From positions 1 to 26,382 of the forward strand of contig JAYULW010000076.1 of NCBI GenBank assembly GCA_043763155.1: a stretch of 26,382 nt of DNA, in the 5' to 3' direction. How positions within the stretch are numbered: the first letter of the stretch is position 1; each line of letters starts with the position of its first letter. The notes under the pieces were generated by a model. It was not told where the DNA came from. It saw nothing but the letters and a program-made list of their open reading frames with translations, and ran no database searches. The translations under genes were made by a program, and so were the position numbers. Positions 13,754-21,846 of the stretch are shown here, one piece after another. This DNA comes from JANYBV01 sp043763155 (GTDB taxonomy: Bacteria; Pseudomonadota; Alphaproteobacteria; Rickettsiales; SXRF01).

Positions 13754-16072
13754 TTACGCCTTCGCTTTCTTCCCCTTGGCGGGAAGCTTCGCAACTTTGC
13801 TTTCCTGCGCCACAATCGCTTCTAATGCGGTCACAGCGGCAAGGTTCATGATCTCAGACACAGTAGCGGTCATCTGCATGATCTGCGCAGGCTTTTCCAA
13901 ACCAACGGTCACAGGACCAATGGTCACGCCGTCGCCCAGTTCCTGCAAAAGCTGCGAGGAGATGTGCGCCGAGTGCAGCGCAGGCATGATCAGGATGTTC
14001 GCAGGCCCCGAAAGGCGGCAGAACGGATACAGGCTCATCATTTCCTTGTTGAGCGCAACCCCCGCCGACATTTCGCCGTCATACTCAAAGTCCACTTTCA
14101 TGCTGTCGAGCACTTCCACCGTTTCGCGGATACGCTCAGACTTTTCGCGCATGGGGTTACCAAACGTCGAGTACGAAAGCAGCGCAACGCGCGGCTCATG
14201 GCCAAGGCGGCGGGCAACTTCTGCGGTCTTCACCGCAATAAGCGCAAGGTCTTCCGAATCTGGCAATTCATTCACCGTGGTATCGGCGATGAACAGCGTC
14301 TTGCCCTTGGCAACGATAATGGAAATCCCGAACAACGGTTCATTCGGCTTCACATCAATGACCTTGATGATGTTTTCCAACGACACGGTGTAGTTGCGGG
14401 TAAGGCCGGTGAGCAACGCATCACCATGCCCCAGTGCCAGCATGCACGAAGCGAAGATGTTACGGTCGTTCTTCACCATGCGGCCCACGTCGCGGTGCAA
14501 ATACCCCTGACGGTTCAGGCGCGGATACAGGTAATCAATGTAATCATCCACATGCTCGCTAACAGCGGCATTGGCGATCTCGATATTTTCGTAATCCACA
14601 ATCTGCATCTTTTTCATCAATGCCTGAATGCGGTCTACACGGCCGACCAGAACAGGCTGGCCATAACCGTTGTCGCGCCACTGCACTGCCGCGCGGATGA
14701 TCTTTTCTTCTTCGCCTTCGGCAAAGATCATACGCTGCGGATTTTCGCGCACCTTGTCGAAAATCTGCTGCATGGAATTAGCGGTCGGGTCGCGCCGTGC
14801 CGCCAATTCTTTCTTATACGCCGCAATGTCAATGATCGGCTTGGTGGCAACGCCCGTGACCATCGCCGCGCGCGCAACAGCCACCGGAACAGTGGTCATC
14901 AAACGCGGATCAAACGGCGCGGGAATGATGTATTCCTTGCCGTATTCCATTTTGCGGCCCTGATAAGCTGCCGACACTTCTTCCGGCACTTCTTCACGCG
15001 CCAAAGCGGCAATAGCTTCCGCAGCGGCGATTTTCATTTCCTCGTTGATCTGCGAAGCGCGGCAATCAAGCGCGCCACGGAAAATGTAAGGGAAGCCCAT
15101 CACGTTATTCACCTGGTTCGGATAATCCGAACGTCCCGTGGCGATGATGGCGTCATCGCGCACTTCGCGCACATGCTCAGGGCGGATTTCCGGGTCGGGA
15201 TTCGCCATGGCGAAAATGATCGGGTTCTTCGCCATGGATTTCACCATGTCCTTAGACACTGCGTCTTTGGATGCAAGGCCCAAAAACACGTCCGCGCCCT
15301 GCATGGCGTCGGCCAGCGTGCGCTTATCGGTCTTCACCGCATGCGCGCTCTTCCACTGGTTCATGCCTTCGGTGCGGCCTTCATAAATAACGCCGGTCTT
15401 GTCCACCAGCAGCGCGTTCTCGTGCTTGATGCCCATGCGCTTGATCAGCTCAAGGCACGCAATACCCGCCGAGCCAGCGCCCAGCACAACAACCTTCATG
15501 TCCTTCAGATGGCGGCCCGTGAGGTGCGCCGCATTGATGATGCCCGCCGCGCAAATAATGGCCGTGCCGTGCTGGTCGTCATGGAACACAGGAATGTCCA
15601 TGGCTTCACGCAGCCGCTGTTCAATGATAAAACATTCCGGAGCCGCAATGTCTTCCAGGTTGATACCAGCCCACGAAGGGCCAAGCAAACGCACGCAATT
15701 CACGAATTCGTCAACGTCGGTGGTATCCACTTCGATGTCAATGCAATCAATGTCTGCGAAGCGCTTGAACAAAATCGCCTTGCCTTCCATAACCGGCTTG
15801 GAAGCGAGCGCGCCCAGATTGCCAAGGCCAAGAACGGCCGTACCGTTGGAGATAACCGCGACGAAGTTGCCGCGCGACGTGTATTCATACGCCTTGGAAG
15901 GATCTTTCTGGATTTCAAGGCAAGGAATAGCAACACCCGGCGAATAGCCCAGCGACAGGTCGCGCTGCGTCATCAGCGGCTTGGTGGGCAGAATCGAAAT
16001 TTTGCCCGGCTTGCCTTCGGAATGATAGGCAAGGGCTTCCTGATCGGTGATAGGCTCTTTTTCTGTGGACAT
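13754..16072 (-). CDS. maeB: NADP-dependent malic enzyme with phosphotransacetylase-like domain
   Basis: Oxidatively decarboxylates malate to pyruvate with NADP reduction; cytoplasmic. The 772-residue protein has the malic N-terminal domain with SLGYSPGVAIPCLEI (catalytic Tyr) and GNLGALASKPVMEGK (catalytic Lys), the metal site region FHDDQHGTAI, the NAD(P) fold VVLGAGSAGIACLELI, and from about residue 430 a PTA-like domain ending in MNLAAVTALEAI. In this class the PTA domain is usually regulatory (acetyl-CoA control) rather than active. The reading frame is open 79 codons further upstream, but the MSTEKEPIT start at 16072 gives the family length and has GGGAA before it. The leader contains a hairpin at 16106-16120. 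Confidence 0.95.
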   Translation of the reverse strand: MSTEKEPITDQEALAYHSEGKPGKISILPTKPLMTQRDLSLGYSPGVAIPCLEIQKDPSKAYEYTSRGNFVAVISNGTAVLGLGNLGALASKPVMEGKAILFKRFADIDCIDIEVDTTDVDEFVNCVRLLGPSWAGINLEDIAAPECFIIEQRLREAMDIPVFHDDQHGTAIICAAGIINAAHLTGRHLKDMKVVVLGAGSAGIACLELIKRMGIKHENALLVDKTGVIYEGRTEGMNQWKSAHAVKTDKRTLADAMQGADVFLGLASKDAVSKDMVKSMAKNPIIFAMANPDPEIRPEHVREVRDDAIIATGRSDYPNQVNNVMGFPYIFRGALDCRASQINEEMKIAAAEAIAALAREEVPEEVSAAYQGRKMEYGKEYIIPAPFDPRLMTTVPVAVARAAMVTGVATKPIIDIAAYKKELAARRDPTANSMQQIFDKVRENPQRMIFAEGEEEKIIRAAVQWRDNGYGQPVLVGRVDRIQALMKKMQIVDYENIEIANAAVSEHVDDYIDYLYPRLNRQGYLHRDVGRMVKNDRNIFASCMLALGHGDALLTGLTRNYTVSLENIIKVIDVKPNEPLFGISIIVAKGKTLFIADTTVNELPDSEDLALIAVKTAEVARRLGHEPRVALLSYSTFGNPMREKSERIRETVEVLDSMKVDFEYDGEMSAGVALNKEMMSLYPFCRLSGPANILIMPALHSAHISSQLLQELGDGVTIGPVTVGLEKPAQIMQMTATVSEIMNLAAVTALEAIVAQESKVAKLPAKGKKAKA

Positions 16073-16105
16073 GCTTTTTCCCGCGATTGGCGTTGGCTTG
16101 CGCAG

Positions 16106-16120
16106 GCACAACCATTGTGC
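16106..16120. promoter_or_regulatory. Perfect hairpin in the maeB leader
   Basis: GCACAA-CCA-TTGTGC is a perfect 6-bp inverted repeat that lies 34 bases upstream of the maeB start. Flanking GCGCA and TGCGC-like bases may extend it. It could be an operator or an mRNA structure; there is no T-run. Confidence 0.3.
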
Positions 16121-16214
16121 GCTGCAACATAACAGTATGAATTTTAAACGAACTCCGTGAATCGCATAAGCGACCCCCGATTGCAAGGAAAAAAATAAGG
16201 AATTGCGGGCTTTT

Positions 16215-16850
16215 TTACACGCCCTGAGAGCGCCCAGTCGTGGGCTTTCCGGGCCGTCCGCTTGCATGTTCAGTAGCTTGGGCATCAGCACCTGCACGGG
16301 GCCGCACATCGCGCCGGAAGTTCACAATCTCCTGCACCGCATCTAGCGACTGCGCAATCTGCTTGCTGGAGTCAGCAACATCTTTCAGCACTTCACTGCA
16401 ATGGCGCAGGCGTTTCACATCCTGCCCTTCAGCCTCTTCGCGGCATTCGCGCACCTCCTGGCGGCACGTGCGCACCGCTATTGCCAGCGCCTTCGCATGC
16501 CCTTCCATCTCGCGCAATTCATCCCCCACCGACCCCTCGCGCGCCGGCACAAACGTGCCCAGATCCTTGGGCGGAATAAACGTGTTATCCACGTAGCGCG
16601 AACTGCGCCACACCGCCATCGCCTCAGCCAGAATCGCGGCTTCTTCCGTTACGTCAAAACGCTGCCCCATTTTCAGGCAGGATTTGAGCTTCTTCTGGTC
16701 TGCCTCGCACTCCGCAGCCGTGTTTTCGGTAAGCGCCTGAATCACGTCGGAAGCAGCATTGCGCATGCTCCGGATATGCCCGGTCATGTCCGCAAGTTTG
16801 GGGCGGTTTCCGCCCGGTGTTTCCTTGTCACTAAAACTCATACATCGCAT
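16215..16850 (-). CDS. Unknown 211-residue coiled-coil protein
   Basis: Function not recognised. It has no signal peptide or membrane segment. It is almost wholly helical and charged, with heptad-like stretches around residues 17-60 and 118-175 (for example VRTCRQEVRECREEAEG and CSEVLKDVADSSKQIAQSLDAVQ), and a basic, Pro/Gly-rich C-terminal tail (RPGKPTTGRSQGV). Six cysteines are spread along the helices, which is unusual for a simple coiled coil. An in-frame ATG at 16841 (MSFSDKE) may be the true start; neither has a Shine-Dalgarno sequence. A perfect TATAAT on this strand stands about 30 bases upstream. Third-position composition fits the neighbours, so a real gene is likely. It is divergent from mutS. 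Confidence 0.7.
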   Translation of the reverse strand: MRCMSFSDKETPGGNRPKLADMTGHIRSMRNAASDVIQALTENTAAECEADQKKLKSCLKMGQRFDVTEEAAILAEAMAVWRSSRYVDNTFIPPKDLGTFVPAREGSVGDELREMEGHAKALAIAVRTCRQEVRECREEAEGQDVKRLRHCSEVLKDVADSSKQIAQSLDAVQEIVNFRRDVRPRAGADAQATEHASGRPGKPTTGRSQGV

Positions 16851-16876
16851 TCAGATTGCTATTCACCACAGCAGTC

Positions 16877-16882
16877 ATTATA
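16877..16882 (-). promoter_or_regulatory. Perfect -10 hexamer (TATAAT) upstream of the coiled-coil gene
   Basis: On the minus strand TATAAT occurs 27 bases before the 16850 start, giving a leader of about 20 bases. No convincing -35 box is seen at 17 bases. On the other strand the same gap has TTGACG but no well-spaced -10. Confidence 0.4.
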
Positions 16883-16941
16883 GCTGATAAAGTGTTGACG
16901 CTTTTTTACAAAAATATGAAGATTTAGCCCCGGCAGCCCTC

Positions 16942-19614
16942 ATGGAACCAGCCCTCATGGAACCACAAACCATTGATCTACAAACACAACGCCCTGAAGA
17001 CGCCTTCAGTGACGCAACCCCCGCCATGCAGCAATACCTGAAGCTCAAGGCCGCCCACCCGGATTATATCCTGTTTTACCGCATGGGTGACTTCTACGAA
17101 CTCTTCTTCGACGACGCCATAAAAGCCGCCGCAATTCTGGATATCGCGCTCACCAAACGCGGCAAATACAAAGACGAAGACATCGCCCTGTGCGGCGTTC
17201 CCGCCCACAGCCATGAAGCGTACCTCGAACGCCTCATCGCGTCGGGCTGCAAAGTCGCCATCTGCGAGCAGATGGAAGACCCCGCAGAAGCCAAAAAACG
17301 TGGCTACAAAGCCGTCGTCCACCGCGACGTGGTGCGCATCGTCACCCCCGGCACCATCACCGAAGAAACATTGTTAGATGCCAGCCAGTGCAACTACCTC
17401 GCAGGCCTCTCCGAGCATGGCGGCAGCCTCGCGCTTTCATGGCTCGATATTTCCACCGGCGAATTTTGCGTAAGCACCGTCACCCCCGCAACCCTGCTCG
17501 CCGAACTTGCCCGCATTGACCCGAAGGAACTTTTAGTCCCCGACACGCTTTCGCAGTTCGCCTCATTCAAGCCCCTGCTCTCCGACTGGAAACACCGCCT
17601 CACCATCCAGCCCGACAACATCTTCGACCCCCGCCGCGGCGAACGCCTGCTGAAAGAAACCTTCGCCGTCACCTCCCTCGAAGTCTTCGGCAATTTTACC
17701 CCCGCTGCCATTGCCGCCTGCGGCGCGTTGCTCGATTATGTCCAGCTCACCCAGAAAGCATCCCTCCCCCGCCTCGACGCACCCCGCACCCAATCCATCA
17801 CCGAGCACATGCTCATTGATGCAGCATCTTTGCGTAACCTCGAAATCATGCAAACCCTCTCCGGCCAGCGCCGTGGCAGCCTTTTTTCCGTCATTGACGA
17901 AACCGTAACCTCGCAAGGCGCGCGCCTGCTCGCCACATGGCTCTGCGCCCCCGCAACCTCAGTGGAAACTGTCACCACCCGCCAATCGAGCGTGCAATAT
18001 TTGCTGGAGCAACCCGACCACCGCCGCTTCATCCGCACCCAGCTTTCCCAATGCGCCGACATGGAACGCGCCCTCTCCCGCCTGTGCTTAAACCGCGGCG
18101 GCCCGCGCGACCTGCTCTCCATCCTCGCCGGCCTGCAAGCCGCAAGCAATCTGCGCGAGCGCCTGCTGGCCCAAAGCGGCATCAGCGAAGGCTTAGTTGC
18201 CCACGCAACCGCGCTGGGAACCCACGAAACCCTGATTCAGCGCTTATCCACCGCCATCCGCCCCGACTGCGGCATCTTCGCCCGCGACGGTAATTTCATC
18301 AATGAAAACCACCTCCCCGCCCTCGACGAACAGCGGGCATTGCGCGACGAAAGCAAAAAACTCATCGCCGCCCTACAACAGAAATACGCCGACCACACCG
18401 GCATCAATAGTTTAAAAATCCGCTTCAACAATGTGCTGGGCTACTACGTCGAAATCACCGCCCAGCACCAGCCCAAGATGACGTTTGACTTCATCCACCG
18501 CCAGACGCTCGCCAACAACATGCGCTACACCACGCCCGAACTGGGCGCACTGGAACGCAGCATCGCCGAAGCAGGCGAAAAAGCCCTGAAGCTCGAACTC
18601 GCCCTTTACGAAGAACTGGTGCAACTCACCATGATGGCACAGGGCCAGATCGTGCAGGCCGCCCGCGCGCTCGCAGCCATTGATGTGCTTTCCTCCCTTG
18701 CCGAACTCGCCCAGAAACGCCGCTACAACCGCCCCGTGGTAGACGCAAGCCTTGCCTTCGACATTAAAGGCGGCCGCCACCCGGTCGTGGAAGCAAGCCT
18801 CGCCTCCGGCAGCAAAGAGCCTTTCATCGGCAATAGCTGCAACCTCGCGCCCCAGCAGCGCCTGTGGCTGCTCACCGGCCCGAACATGGCGGGTAAATCC
18901 ACCTTCCTGCGCCAAAACGCCCTCATCGCCATCCTCGCCCAAATGGGCTCTTACGTGCCCGCCGACGCTGCGCATATTGGTATTGTTGACAGGCTTTTCT
19001 CCCGCGTAGGCGCCGCCGACGACCTCGCCCGTGGCCGCTCCACCTTCATGGTCGAAATGGTCGAAACCGCCACCATCCTGCATCAGGCCACTGCGCACTC
19101 CCTCGTCATCCTCGACGAAATCGGCCGCGGCACCGCCACCTTCGACGGCCTTTCCATCGCATGGGCCGTCATGGAGCATTTGCACAACACCACCCAGTGC
19201 CGCGCCCTCTTCGCCACGCACTACCACGAACTCACCCAGCTCACCGACACGCTGAACGCACTCTCCTGCCACAGCATGAAAGTGAAAGAATGGAAAGGCG
19301 AACTGGTCTTCCTGCACGAAGTGGCAAACGGCGCCGCCGACCGTTCCTACGGTATCCATGTCGCAAAACTCGCAGGCCTCCCCGCAGGCGTCCTCACCCG
19401 CGCTGCCGATATTTTACACCAGCTCGAACAGCAGCAGCGCGAAACCCCGCCGCTTTCCACCGCCCTTCCCTTATTTGCGTTTGCGCCTGCGGCCCCCGCT
19501 GTATCGCCAGAGCATGAGGCCGTGCTATACGAAGTAAAGGCGCTGGAACCCGACAGCCTCACCCCCAAGCAAGCGCTTGAGATCCTATATAAACTAAAGA
19601 AACTAGCCCAATAG
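16942..19614 (+). CDS. mutS: DNA mismatch repair protein MutS
   Basis: Recognises mispaired bases and starts mismatch repair with MutL. The 890-residue protein has the mismatch-binding motif GDFYELF (Phe51 and Glu53, equivalent to the Phe-x-Glu of E. coli MutS), the connector and lever domains, and the C-terminal ABC ATPase: Walker A GPNMAGKS (646-653), the STFMVEM signature region, Walker B with DEIGRGTATFDG, and the ATHYHEL switch. A C-terminal dimer/tetramer tail ends LYKLKKLAQ. Two in-frame ATGs 15 bases apart (16942 and 16957), each starting MEP, are both possible; neither has a strong ribosome site. mutL is not in the window. Confidence 0.98.
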   Translation: MEPALMEPQTIDLQTQRPEDAFSDATPAMQQYLKLKAAHPDYILFYRMGDFYELFFDDAIKAAAILDIALTKRGKYKDEDIALCGVPAHSHEAYLERLIASGCKVAICEQMEDPAEAKKRGYKAVVHRDVVRIVTPGTITEETLLDASQCNYLAGLSEHGGSLALSWLDISTGEFCVSTVTPATLLAELARIDPKELLVPDTLSQFASFKPLLSDWKHRLTIQPDNIFDPRRGERLLKETFAVTSLEVFGNFTPAAIAACGALLDYVQLTQKASLPRLDAPRTQSITEHMLIDAASLRNLEIMQTLSGQRRGSLFSVIDETVTSQGARLLATWLCAPATSVETVTTRQSSVQYLLEQPDHRRFIRTQLSQCADMERALSRLCLNRGGPRDLLSILAGLQAASNLRERLLAQSGISEGLVAHATALGTHETLIQRLSTAIRPDCGIFARDGNFINENHLPALDEQRALRDESKKLIAALQQKYADHTGINSLKIRFNNVLGYYVEITAQHQPKMTFDFIHRQTLANNMRYTTPELGALERSIAEAGEKALKLELALYEELVQLTMMAQGQIVQAARALAAIDVLSSLAELAQKRRYNRPVVDASLAFDIKGGRHPVVEASLASGSKEPFIGNSCNLAPQQRLWLLTGPNMAGKSTFLRQNALIAILAQMGSYVPADAAHIGIVDRLFSRVGAADDLARGRSTFMVEMVETATILHQATAHSLVILDEIGRGTATFDGLSIAWAVMEHLHNTTQCRALFATHYHELTQLTDTLNALSCHSMKVKEWKGELVFLHEVANGAADRSYGIHVAKLAGLPAGVLTRAADILHQLEQQQRETPPLSTALPLFAFAPAAPAVSPEHEAVLYEVKALEPDSLTPKQALEILYKLKKLAQ

Positions 19615-19616
19615 GC

Positions 19617-19645
19617 TTGCGCATGCTTTGTGAAACGCCTATATT
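19617..19645 (+). promoter_or_regulatory. Probable sigma-70 promoter of coaBC
   Basis: TTGCGC (19617-19622), a 17-base spacer and TATATT (19640-19645) lie in the short mutS-coaBC gap, about 43 bases before the coaBC ATG. The -10 is five of six, and the -35 matches only in TTG. Confidence 0.5.
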
Positions 19646-19651
19646 CACAAA
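19627..19651. promoter_or_regulatory. Inverted repeat overlapping the coaBC -10 box, operator-like
   Basis: TTTGTGAA (19627-19634) is repeated inverted as TTCACAAA (19644-19651) across nine bases. The right arm covers the last bases of the TATATT -10 box. A third half-site, GTGAAT, is at 19660-19665, spaced as a second overlapping inverted pair with ATTCAC at 19643-19648. This is the expected layout of a repressor site, but the regulator is not known. Confidence 0.45.
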
Positions 19652-19687
19652 CCTTATTCGTGAATTGAAAAAAACCACGTAGTTTTT

Positions 19688-20878
19688 ATGCGACATTCCA
19701 TTCTCCTCATCATCAGCGGCAGCATTGCGGCCTATAAATCGCTCGACCTCATCCGCCGCCTGAAAGAACAAAATATAGACGTGCGCTGCATCCTGACCAA
19801 AGGCGGCGCGCAGTTCATCACCCCGCTTTCCGTGGCCTCGCTCAGCGAAAACCCAGTCTACGACGAACTGTTCTCCCTGAAAGACGAAGTGGAAATGGGC
19901 CATATCCGCCTCTCCCGCGAAGCCGACCTTATTGTGGTCGCCCCCGCCAGCGCCGACCTTATCGCTAAAATGGCACAAGGCGCCTGCGACGACCTCGCCA
20001 GCGCAACGCTGCTCGCAAGCAACAAAAAACTTCTCGTCGCTCCCGCCATGAACACGCAAATGTGGACCCACGCCGCCACCCAGCGCAACCTAGCGCAAAT
20101 CAAAGCAGACGGCGCAATCATCATCGAGCCAAACGCCGGAACCTTAGCGTGCGGCGAAACAGGCACAGGCCGCATGGCCGAACCCGGCGCAATCCTCGCC
20201 GCCATCCAGAAACACCTCTACACGGGCGCGCTGCACGGCACCAAAGCGCTCGTCACCAGCGGCCCCACCTATGAAGCCATTGACCCCGTGCGCTTCATCG
20301 GCAACCATTCCTCCGGCAAGCAAGGCCACGCCATCGCCGCAGCCCTCGCAAGGCATGGCGCAGACGTAACCTTGGTCAGCGGCCCCACCGCGCTTTCCGA
20401 CCCCAAAGGCGTAACCGTAAAACACATCACCAGCGCCGAAGAAATGCTCGCCGCCTGCGAAGCGGCCCTGCCGTCTGAAATCGCCGTATGCGCCGCAGCC
20501 GTCGCCGACTGGAAAGTGTCTGAGCCAACCGCCCGCAAGCTCAAAAAAGCCCGCGACGGCGAAGCGCCCGAACTGCGCCTGATTGAAAACCCCGACATCC
20601 TCGCCCACATCGCCCAGCACCCGGCGCACCGCCCCAATCTTGTGATTGGTTTCGCCGCCGAAACCGAAAACGTGCTGGAAAACGCGAAAGAAAAACTCAA
20701 ACGCAAAGCCTGCGACTGGATTGTCGCCAACGACGTCTCCGAGGGCCGCGCCTTCAACGCCACGGAAAATTCCGTAACCCTGATTACCGCCAAAACACAG
20801 GAAGCATGGCCCCTGCAAAGCAAGGAAGCCATCGCCGAACAACTCGTGCAAAACATCATCAAACTCAGGAGCGCTTAA
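19688..20878 (+). CDS. coaBC: Bifunctional phosphopantothenoylcysteine decarboxylase / phosphopantothenate-cysteine ligase
   Basis: Carries out two steps of coenzyme A synthesis: CoaB joins cysteine to 4'-phosphopantothenate using CTP, and CoaC decarboxylates the product with FMN. The 396-residue fusion shows the CoaC flavin domain first (SGSIAAYKSLDLIRRL, PAMNTQMW with Asn122, and Cys155 in LACGETGTGRM) and the CoaB domain from about residue 185 (TSGPTYEAIDPVRFIGN, SSGKQGHAIA, AAVADWKVSEP). Length is typical. The stop codon directly abuts the dut ATG, so the two are cotranslated. The use of cysteine links it loosely to the cysK module downstream. Confidence 0.97.
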   Translation: MRHSILLIISGSIAAYKSLDLIRRLKEQNIDVRCILTKGGAQFITPLSVASLSENPVYDELFSLKDEVEMGHIRLSREADLIVVAPASADLIAKMAQGACDDLASATLLASNKKLLVAPAMNTQMWTHAATQRNLAQIKADGAIIIEPNAGTLACGETGTGRMAEPGAILAAIQKHLYTGALHGTKALVTSGPTYEAIDPVRFIGNHSSGKQGHAIAAALARHGADVTLVSGPTALSDPKGVTVKHITSAEEMLAACEAALPSEIAVCAAAVADWKVSEPTARKLKKARDGEAPELRLIENPDILAHIAQHPAHRPNLVIGFAAETENVLENAKEKLKRKACDWIVANDVSEGRAFNATENSVTLITAKTQEAWPLQSKEAIAEQLVQNIIKLRSA

Positions 20879-21361
20879 ATGAGCAAGGTCACCGTAAAAC
20901 TGCAACAACTCCCCCACGGCACATCGCTCCCCCTGCCCGAATACGCAACCCTGCACAGCGCAGGCGTAGACCTCATGGCCGCCATCGAATCCGATATTGT
21001 GTTGAAATCCCTTGAGCGCAAACTCATCCCCACCGGCATCGCCATTGCGCTTCCCGATAATTTTGAGGCACAGATCCGCCCCCGCTCCGGCCTCGCGTTC
21101 AAAAACGGCGTGTCGGTCGCAAACACCCCCGGCACCATTGATGCCGACTACCGCGGCGAAATCAAAGTGCTGCTGATCAATCTCGGCGCAGACGATTTCA
21201 CCGTCACCCCCGGAATGCGCATCGCCCAAATGGTAGTGGCCCCCGTAAGCCGCGTCACCTTCGAGGTCGCATCCTCGCTCGACGAAAGCGACCGCGGCGC
21301 AGGCGGCTTCGGCTCCACAGGCGTTCAAACGCCAGAAAATAAAAAGGTCGCAGTAGCGTAA
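20879..21361 (+). CDS. dut: Deoxyuridine 5'-triphosphate nucleotidohydrolase (dUTPase)
   Basis: Hydrolyses dUTP to dUMP and pyrophosphate, keeping uracil out of DNA and supplying dTMP synthesis; a homotrimer. The five family motifs are in order: HSAGVDLMA (1), RPRSGLAFKNG (2), NTPGTIDADYRGEIKV (3), RIAQMVV (4) and the C-terminal RGAGGFGSTG (5) that closes over the substrate. The protein has 160 residues. It starts immediately after the coaBC stop with AGGAGCG upstream as ribosome site. coaBC-dut is a common bacterial gene pair. Confidence 0.97.
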   Translation: MSKVTVKLQQLPHGTSLPLPEYATLHSAGVDLMAAIESDIVLKSLERKLIPTGIAIALPDNFEAQIRPRSGLAFKNGVSVANTPGTIDADYRGEIKVLLINLGADDFTVTPGMRIAQMVVAPVSRVTFEVASSLDESDRGAGGFGSTGVQTPENKKVAVA

Positions 21362-21370
21362 AACACACCC

Positions 21371-21820
21371 ATGCAGCCCTCCAAAAAATTATTCTATGCC
21401 GTAGAGGCGGTTCTCTACATCGCCTATAACGGCGGGCAAGGCCCCATTTCCGGCCGCGACATAGCCCACCGCCAAAACCTGCCGCCACGCTACCTTGAGC
21501 AGCTCATGCAAAAACTGGTGCGCGGCGGAGTCTTGCGCGGCGTGCGCGGGCCCCACGGCGGATACTTACTTGCACGTGAGCGCCGCCGCATTACCGTGGG
21601 CGATATTTGCGACATGCTAAGCGACGATAAAGACGAGCAGGACATGAACGGCTATGCCGCAACACCGCTTGGAACCAATGTGGTAATGCCCGTGTGGGAA
21701 ACCGCGCGCGCGCAAATGATGGACCACCTCAAACAGGTAAACCTGGCCGAACTCTGCGAGCAAGCGCTTGCCAAAAACATCCGCAAAGACGCAGAAGAAA
21801 AAATGGATTTCGCGATTTAG
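21371..21820 (+). CDS. Rrf2-family transcription regulator, CymR-like
   Basis: A 149-residue winged-helix protein. The N-terminal Rrf2 signature is clear (SKKLFYAVEAVLYIAYNG, ISGRDIAHRQNLPPRYLEQLMQKL, GVLRGVRGPHGGYLLAR). IscR and other Fe-S Rrf2 proteins have three closely spaced cysteines in the linker after the wing. Here only Cys80 (GDICDML) and Cys129 remain, so a cluster of that kind is unlikely. Cluster-less Rrf2 proteins such as CymR control cysteine synthesis, often by contact with CysK, and this gene stands 26 bases before cysK, which favours that role. It starts nine bases after dut and is probably also read from the coaBC promoter. Confidence 0.9.
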   Translation: MQPSKKLFYAVEAVLYIAYNGGQGPISGRDIAHRQNLPPRYLEQLMQKLVRGGVLRGVRGPHGGYLLARERRRITVGDICDMLSDDKDEQDMNGYAATPLGTNVVMPVWETARAQMMDHLKQVNLAELCEQALAKNIRKDAEEKMDFAI

Positions 21821-21846
21821 TATTTCATACAGAAAGGGACTTTTCT

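Noticed and set aside
13964..16132. 722-codon plus-strand ORF opposite maeB
   Set aside because: It is the mirror of the malic enzyme; rich in Arg and His with no domain.
16073..16309. 79-codon N-terminal extension of MaeB
   Set aside because: It does not resemble the family, and the ATG at 16072 gives the normal length with a ribosome site.
16942..16966. Tandem ATGGAACCA repeat at the mutS start
   Set aside because: It is a short in-frame duplication giving two possible starts; no functional meaning is supported.
18412..19359. 315-codon minus-strand ORF opposite mutS
   Set aside because: It covers the conserved MutS ATPase region and shows no independent start signals.
20144..21328. 394-codon minus-strand ORF opposite coaBC and dut
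   Set aside because: It is a shadow of two overlapping certain genes and is Gly/Ala/Phe-rich without motifs.
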